A DNA stretch of 64,000 nucleotides, taken from positions 344,237,484 to 344,301,483 of the forward strand of contig NC_061508.1 of assembly GCF_022539505.1 (NCBI RefSeq), written 5' to 3'. The DNA is from Lolium rigidum (Eukaryota > Streptophyta > Magnoliopsida > Poales > Poaceae). The translations under genes were made by a program, and so were the position numbers. Below the pieces are notes generated by a model. It searched no databases. It was not told the DNA's origin and saw only the letters and a program-made list of their open reading frames with translations. Of the stretch, positions 59,838 to 64,000 are shown piece after piece. Position 1 is the stretch's first letter; each line of letters begins with the position of its first letter.

Positions 59838-61436
59838 TGATGGCGTGTATTTCACACGTTCGTTGGGCAACCCCAAGAGGAAGGTATGATGCGCACAGCA
59901 GCAAGTTTTCCCTCAGAAAGAAACCAAGGTTTATCGAACCAGGAGGAGCCAAGAAGCACGTTGAAGGTTGATGGCGGCGGGATGTAGTGCGGCGCAACAC
60001 CGGAGATTCCGGCGCCAACGTGGAACCTGCACAACACAACCAAAGTACTTTGCCCCAACGAAACAAGTGAGGTTGTCAATCTCACCGGCTTGCTGTAACA
60101 AAGAGTTAACCGTATTGTGTGGAAGATGATTGTTTGCAGAAAACGAGTAGAAACAGATATTGCGATAGATTGTATTTCGAGTAAAGAGAATTGGACCGGG
60201 GTCCACAGTTCACTAGAGGTGTCTCTCCCATAAGACGAACAAGCATGTTGGGTGAACAAATTACAGTTGGGCAATTGACAAATAAAGAGAGCATGACCAT
60301 GCACATACATATCATGATGAGTATAGTGAGATTTAATTGGGCATTACGACAAAGTACATAGACCGTCATCCAACCGCATCTATGCCTAAAAAGTCCACCT
60401 TCGAGGTTATCATCCGAACCCCCTCCAGTATTAAGTTGCTAACAACGAGACAATTGCATTAAGTATTGCGCGTAATGTAACTAGTGACTACATCCTTGAA
60501 CATAGCACTAATGTTTTATCCCTAGTGGCAACAGCACATCCATAACCTTAGTGGTTCTTGTCACTCCTCCAGATTCACAGAGGCATGAACCCACTATCGA
60601 GCATAAATACTCCCTCTTGGAGTTACTAGCATCAACTTGGCCGAGCATCTACTAATAACGGAGAGCATGCAAGATCATAAACAACACATAAGCATAGCTT
60701 TGATAATCAACATAACAAGTATTCTCTATTCATCGGATCCCAACAAACGCAACATATAGAATTACGGATAGATGATCTTGATCATGTTAGGCAGCTCACA
60801 AGATCCGACAATGATAGCACAATGGGGAGAAGACAACCATCTAGCTACTGCTATGGACCCATAGTCCAGGGGTAGACTACTCACACATCACACCGGAGGC
60901 GACCATGGCGGCGTAGAGTCCTCCGGGAGATGATTCCCCTCTCCGGCGAGGGTGCCGGAGGCGATCTCCTGGATCCCCCGAGATGGGATCGGCGGCGGCG
61001 GCGTCTCTGGAAGGTTTTCCGTATCGTGGTTCTCGGTGTTGGGGGTTTCGTCACGGAGACTTTTTATAGGCGAAAGGGCAGGTCAAGAGGCGGCACGGGG
61101 GCCCCACACCACAGGGCCGCGCGGCCAAGGGGGGGCCGCGCCGCCCTAGGGTGTGGCCCCTCCGTGGCCCCTCTTCGTCTCTCCTTCGGACTTCGGAAGC
61201 TTCGTGAGAAAATAGGCCCCTGGGCTTTGATTTCGTCCAATTCCGAGAATATTTCCTTACTAGGATTTCTGAAACCAAAAACAGCGAGAAAACAGCAATC
61301 GGCACTTCGGCATCTTGTTAATAGGTTAGTTCCAGAAAATGCACGAATATGACATAAAGTGTGCATAAAACATGTAGATAACATCAATAATGTGGCATGG
61401 AACATAAGAAATTATCGATACGTCGGAGACGTATCA
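59838..61436 (-). repeat. 5' LTR of element A2
   Basis: Same ends as the 3' LTR. TATAAAAAG on the minus strand at 61068-61060. Differences from the left copy are mainly at CAG/CTG triplets and homopolymers. Confidence 0.93.
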
Positions 61437-64000
61437 GTTGCCTGGGCCCAAGGGGCCAATCACAGTCAAAGGAAGCTTCGCGTTAGCCGATAAATGTGAC
61501 AAGGATTTTCATCGAATATCAGAAACTTTCGGGATGCAAGCGGAGTATGCAGCGTCAAGGCTCTTGACTGATTATGATGTGTTGCCAGATGTAGGGAGAC
61601 CCAACAAGGAGTCAACTTTCAATACCGCAAAAGATTCTAAGAAAGTGCAGATTCAGCCGACAGATCCGAAGAAAACAACGTCCATTGCAACAAACATGGA
61701 CCTCGCATAGGAAAGCGCGCTCGTCGAGTTCCTCCGTGAGCACTGGAAAATCTTCGCATGGTGTCCAGCTGACATGCCAGGAGTACCCAGGGAACTTGCC
61801 GAGCACCACCTAAACTTGGATCCAATAGCACGACCAATCAAACAACCTTTGCGGCATTTTTCGGAACCAAACCGCAAAGCCATGCTGTCAGAAATTGATC
61901 GACTCAGAGAAGCTGGTTTCATTAAAGAGATATCTACAGAGGCCACCTGGGTAGCTAACCCAGTGATGGTGCCGAAGAAACATACGAAAGTCCTTCGCAT
62001 GTGTGTCGACTTTTCGTGCCTCAATAAACATTGTCCAAAGGATCATTTTCCCCTCCCAAGGATCGATCAAATCATCGACTCCACGGCAGGATGTGAATGT
62101 CTTTCCTTCTTGGACGCATATTCTGGTTATAACCAGATCAGATTAAAAGAAGATGATGAAGCCAAAACAGCGTTCATCACACCGTATGGCGTATTTTGTT
62201 ACAGAACAATGCCTTTCGGGTTGAAAAACGCGGGAGCAACATATCAATGGATGATGCAGAAGTGCTTAGCAACACAGATTGGGAAAAATGTACAAGTGTA
62301 CATCGACGATGTTGTCATCACATCAAAAAAGGGGGCAACATTAATCGAGGACTTGAAGGAAACTTTCGACAACCTCGACAAATTTTGTCTCAAGTTGAAC
62401 CCGACGAAATGTTCTTTCGGCGTCCCTGCAGGAGAACTTCTCGGGTTCCTAGTTTCAGCGAGAGGGATTGAAGCAAATCCCGAAAAAATCCAAGCTATCG
62501 TAACAATGAGGAAGCCAACAAAGTTGAAGGAAATACAACAGTTAACTGGGCGAGTCGCAGCTTTAAGCAGATTCGTCGCCAGGCTGGGAGAAAAGGCGCT
62601 ACCGTTCTACGCCTTAATCAAACAAGGAGAGAAGTTCCAGTGGAACGAAGAGGCAGATAGGGCCTTCGAGGACCTCAAACGGAAAATCTCGACACCACCA
62701 ATTTTAGTGGCGCCAAAAGAGAAAGAACCACTCCTGTTATATATTGCGGCTACACCTCAGGTGGTCAGCACGGCGCTAGTTGTCGAAAGAGAAGAAGAAG
62801 GAAAACTCCATCGAGTACAGAGGCCAGTATATTTCATTAGTGAAGTATTATCGCCTTCAAAACAGAGGTACCCGCAGTACCAAAAGCTAGCATATGGAGT
62901 ATTCACAACCGCAAGAAAACTGCGGCACTATTTTTCGGCGCATCCGATAATAGTGGTCAATGAGGCGCCTTTATCCAACATACTCAACAATCCAGAAGCT
63001 ACAAGCCGTGTCTCCCTTTGGGGAATAGAACTTTCTCCTCGGGACATCACGTATGAAAAAAGAAAGGCAATAAAGTCACAAATTTTACCAGACTTCATCG
63101 CAGAGTGGATGGAGTTGCAAAACACAGGACCTCCGGATTTATCGAGAACCTGGACTATGAACTTCGACGGGTCCAAAAGGTTAGAAGGAGCTAGAGCAGG
63201 GGTGATACTCATATCACATGAAGGCGACAAATTGAAATATGTTCTGCGGATGACGTTCCCAAACGCATCTAATAATGAGGCAGAATACGAAGCCCTTGTA
63301 CATGGGATGAAGATGGCGAAAGCCTGCGGCGTAACTCGACTAAAAATATTTGGCGACTCACAATTGGTGGCTCAGCAAGTCATGAACCAATGTGATGCAA
63401 TCAATAATAGCATGATGGCGTACAAAGAGATGTATAATGAGCTAGAGAAGCTGTTTGATGGATGCGAGGTAAACCACATCAGCAGGCTGAGTAATGATGA
63501 AGCCGACGTTCTTGCAAACATCGGGTCGCAGTGCCTCGCAATCCCGCCAGGCGTATTCTGGGAGGAGATAACAGAGAGATCCACAAAGCCGGAGAAATCA
63601 ACAAAGAAGGAGAAGAACGAGAAACCCTCGGGGGCTGCGAAAGAAGCATTGGAAGAAGAAGAAGAGGAACAGGATCTAGTACTGATGGTGCAAATCCCAT
63701 GGATGCAGGCGTACATATCATATATATTAAGGAAAACAATACCTGACGATCCAGTTGAAGCAAGGCGAGTTATCAGACGATCCAAAGCTTTCACAGTGGT
63801 TAAAGGGGAGTTGTACAAACGAAGTATTTCAGGTGTGTTACAAAGGTGCGTCACACCCGAAGAAGGAAGGATAATCCTAAAGGATGTACACGAAGGAGTG
63901 TGTGGCCATCACGCAAGTAGTCGAGCTATCGCGGCCAAGGTCTTTCGAGCTGGATTTTACTGGTTGACAGCAATTGAAGACGCAAAGGAAATAGTGCGAA
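61437..64000 (+). CDS. pol of element B: RT, two RNase H domains, start of integrase (open at window end)
   Basis: Continues the gag-protease frame after A2. A TAG at 61708-61710 interrupts it between the protease linker and RT; C has TAG at the same site. From 61711 the frame is open to 64000. RT: FLDAYSGYNQI, MPFGLKNAGATYQ and the catalytic VYIDDVVIT (about 62300). First RNase H without its acidic residues (YIAAT, VVNEA). Second RNase H with NFDGSK, NNEAEYEALVHG, FGDSQLV and NDEADVLANI. A Lys/Glu-rich linker follows, then the integrase zinc finger HEGVCGHHASSRA at the window edge. The integrase core is beyond 64000. This is the least damaged pol in the window. Confidence 0.9.

Larger units (their letters stand above)
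54709..61436 (-). mobile_element. Element A2: complete non-autonomous Athila-like retrotransposon (6.73 kb)
   Basis: LTRs 54709-56304 and 59838-61436, PPT at 56305, tRNA-Asp-type PBS at 59809-59826. It runs on the minus strand inside pol of B. Same LTR family and same noncoding regions as A1, but a different coding core. No enzyme domains. Confidence 0.93.
54703..61441. repeat. Target-site duplication of element A2
   Basis: gttgc at 54703-54707 and 61437-61441. One extra T (54708) lies between the left copy and the LTR end TGATGG. The 5-bp length agrees with the other elements. Confidence 0.7.
51375..64000 (+). mobile_element. Element B: Tat-lineage retrotransposon, same family as C, split by A2 and running off the window
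   Basis: The 5' LTR (51375-51760), PBS, gag, protease, RT, both RNase H domains and the start of integrase are present; the rest lies beyond 64000. A2 is inserted at 54708/61437. Once A2 and one TSD copy are discounted, the frame continues without a break (LLWR-LPGPKGP). Coding lesions are only one TAA, one single-base shift and one TAG, far fewer than in C. Confidence 0.92.

Overview
This window looks like plant nuclear DNA from a temperate grass (Pooideae; the Lolium/Festuca/Triticeae side is my inference). About 85% of it is nested LTR retrotransposons of the Ty3/gypsy superfamily. They use tRNA-Asp-type or TGGCGCCGTCTGTGGGA-type primer-binding sites, have 0.4-1.6 kb LTRs, and are bounded by 5-bp target-site duplications (TSDs) that I could read directly. 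A single gene-like island lies at about 40.4-50.2 kb.

Layout. 1-2934: internal part of an Athila-like gag-protease element ('F', + strand). 2935 to about 37880: a broken Athila-type element ('D', - strand) with a 3' LTR, pol and protease, whose 5' end is lost. Three complete elements sit inside D. A1 (6541-13198, TSD tgctc) has 1.6-kb LTRs and one short ORF. E (16934-24066, TSD gagag) carries a gag but no pol, plus an antisense acidic ORF. C (24858-37823, TSD gtagg) is a Tat-lineage element with gag-pro-RT-RNaseH-integrase and a spliced antisense gene.

37.9-51.4 kb: a LINE remnant with a 14-bp TSD; an intact but N-terminally short DUF247 gene; a second, three-exon DUF247 gene with two coding lesions; a malectin-like receptor-kinase pseudogene split by a small hAT-like element; and a GC-rich unassigned segment. 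51375-64000: a second Tat element ('B', same family as C). It is split by A2 (54709-61436), a sister of A1, and runs off the window within integrase.

Interactions. The gag-only or ORF-poor elements (A1, A2, E, F) lack a polymerase and would need one supplied by relatives. Only B still looks close to coding-competent. The most unusual content is a seven-exon gene on the strand opposite C's pol (36027 to 32179) with its own TATA box; an antisense acidic ORF in E with its own TATA box; a small coiled-coil ORF in D behind an internal TATA box; and the DUF247 pair, a family that includes the grass self-incompatibility S/Z genes.

Caution: copies of the same repeat differ mostly at CAG/CTG triplets (CAG, CGAG, CAAG, CGG). 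This looks like base-calling error at methylated CHG sites, so many frameshifts in the retroelements, especially in C, may not be real.
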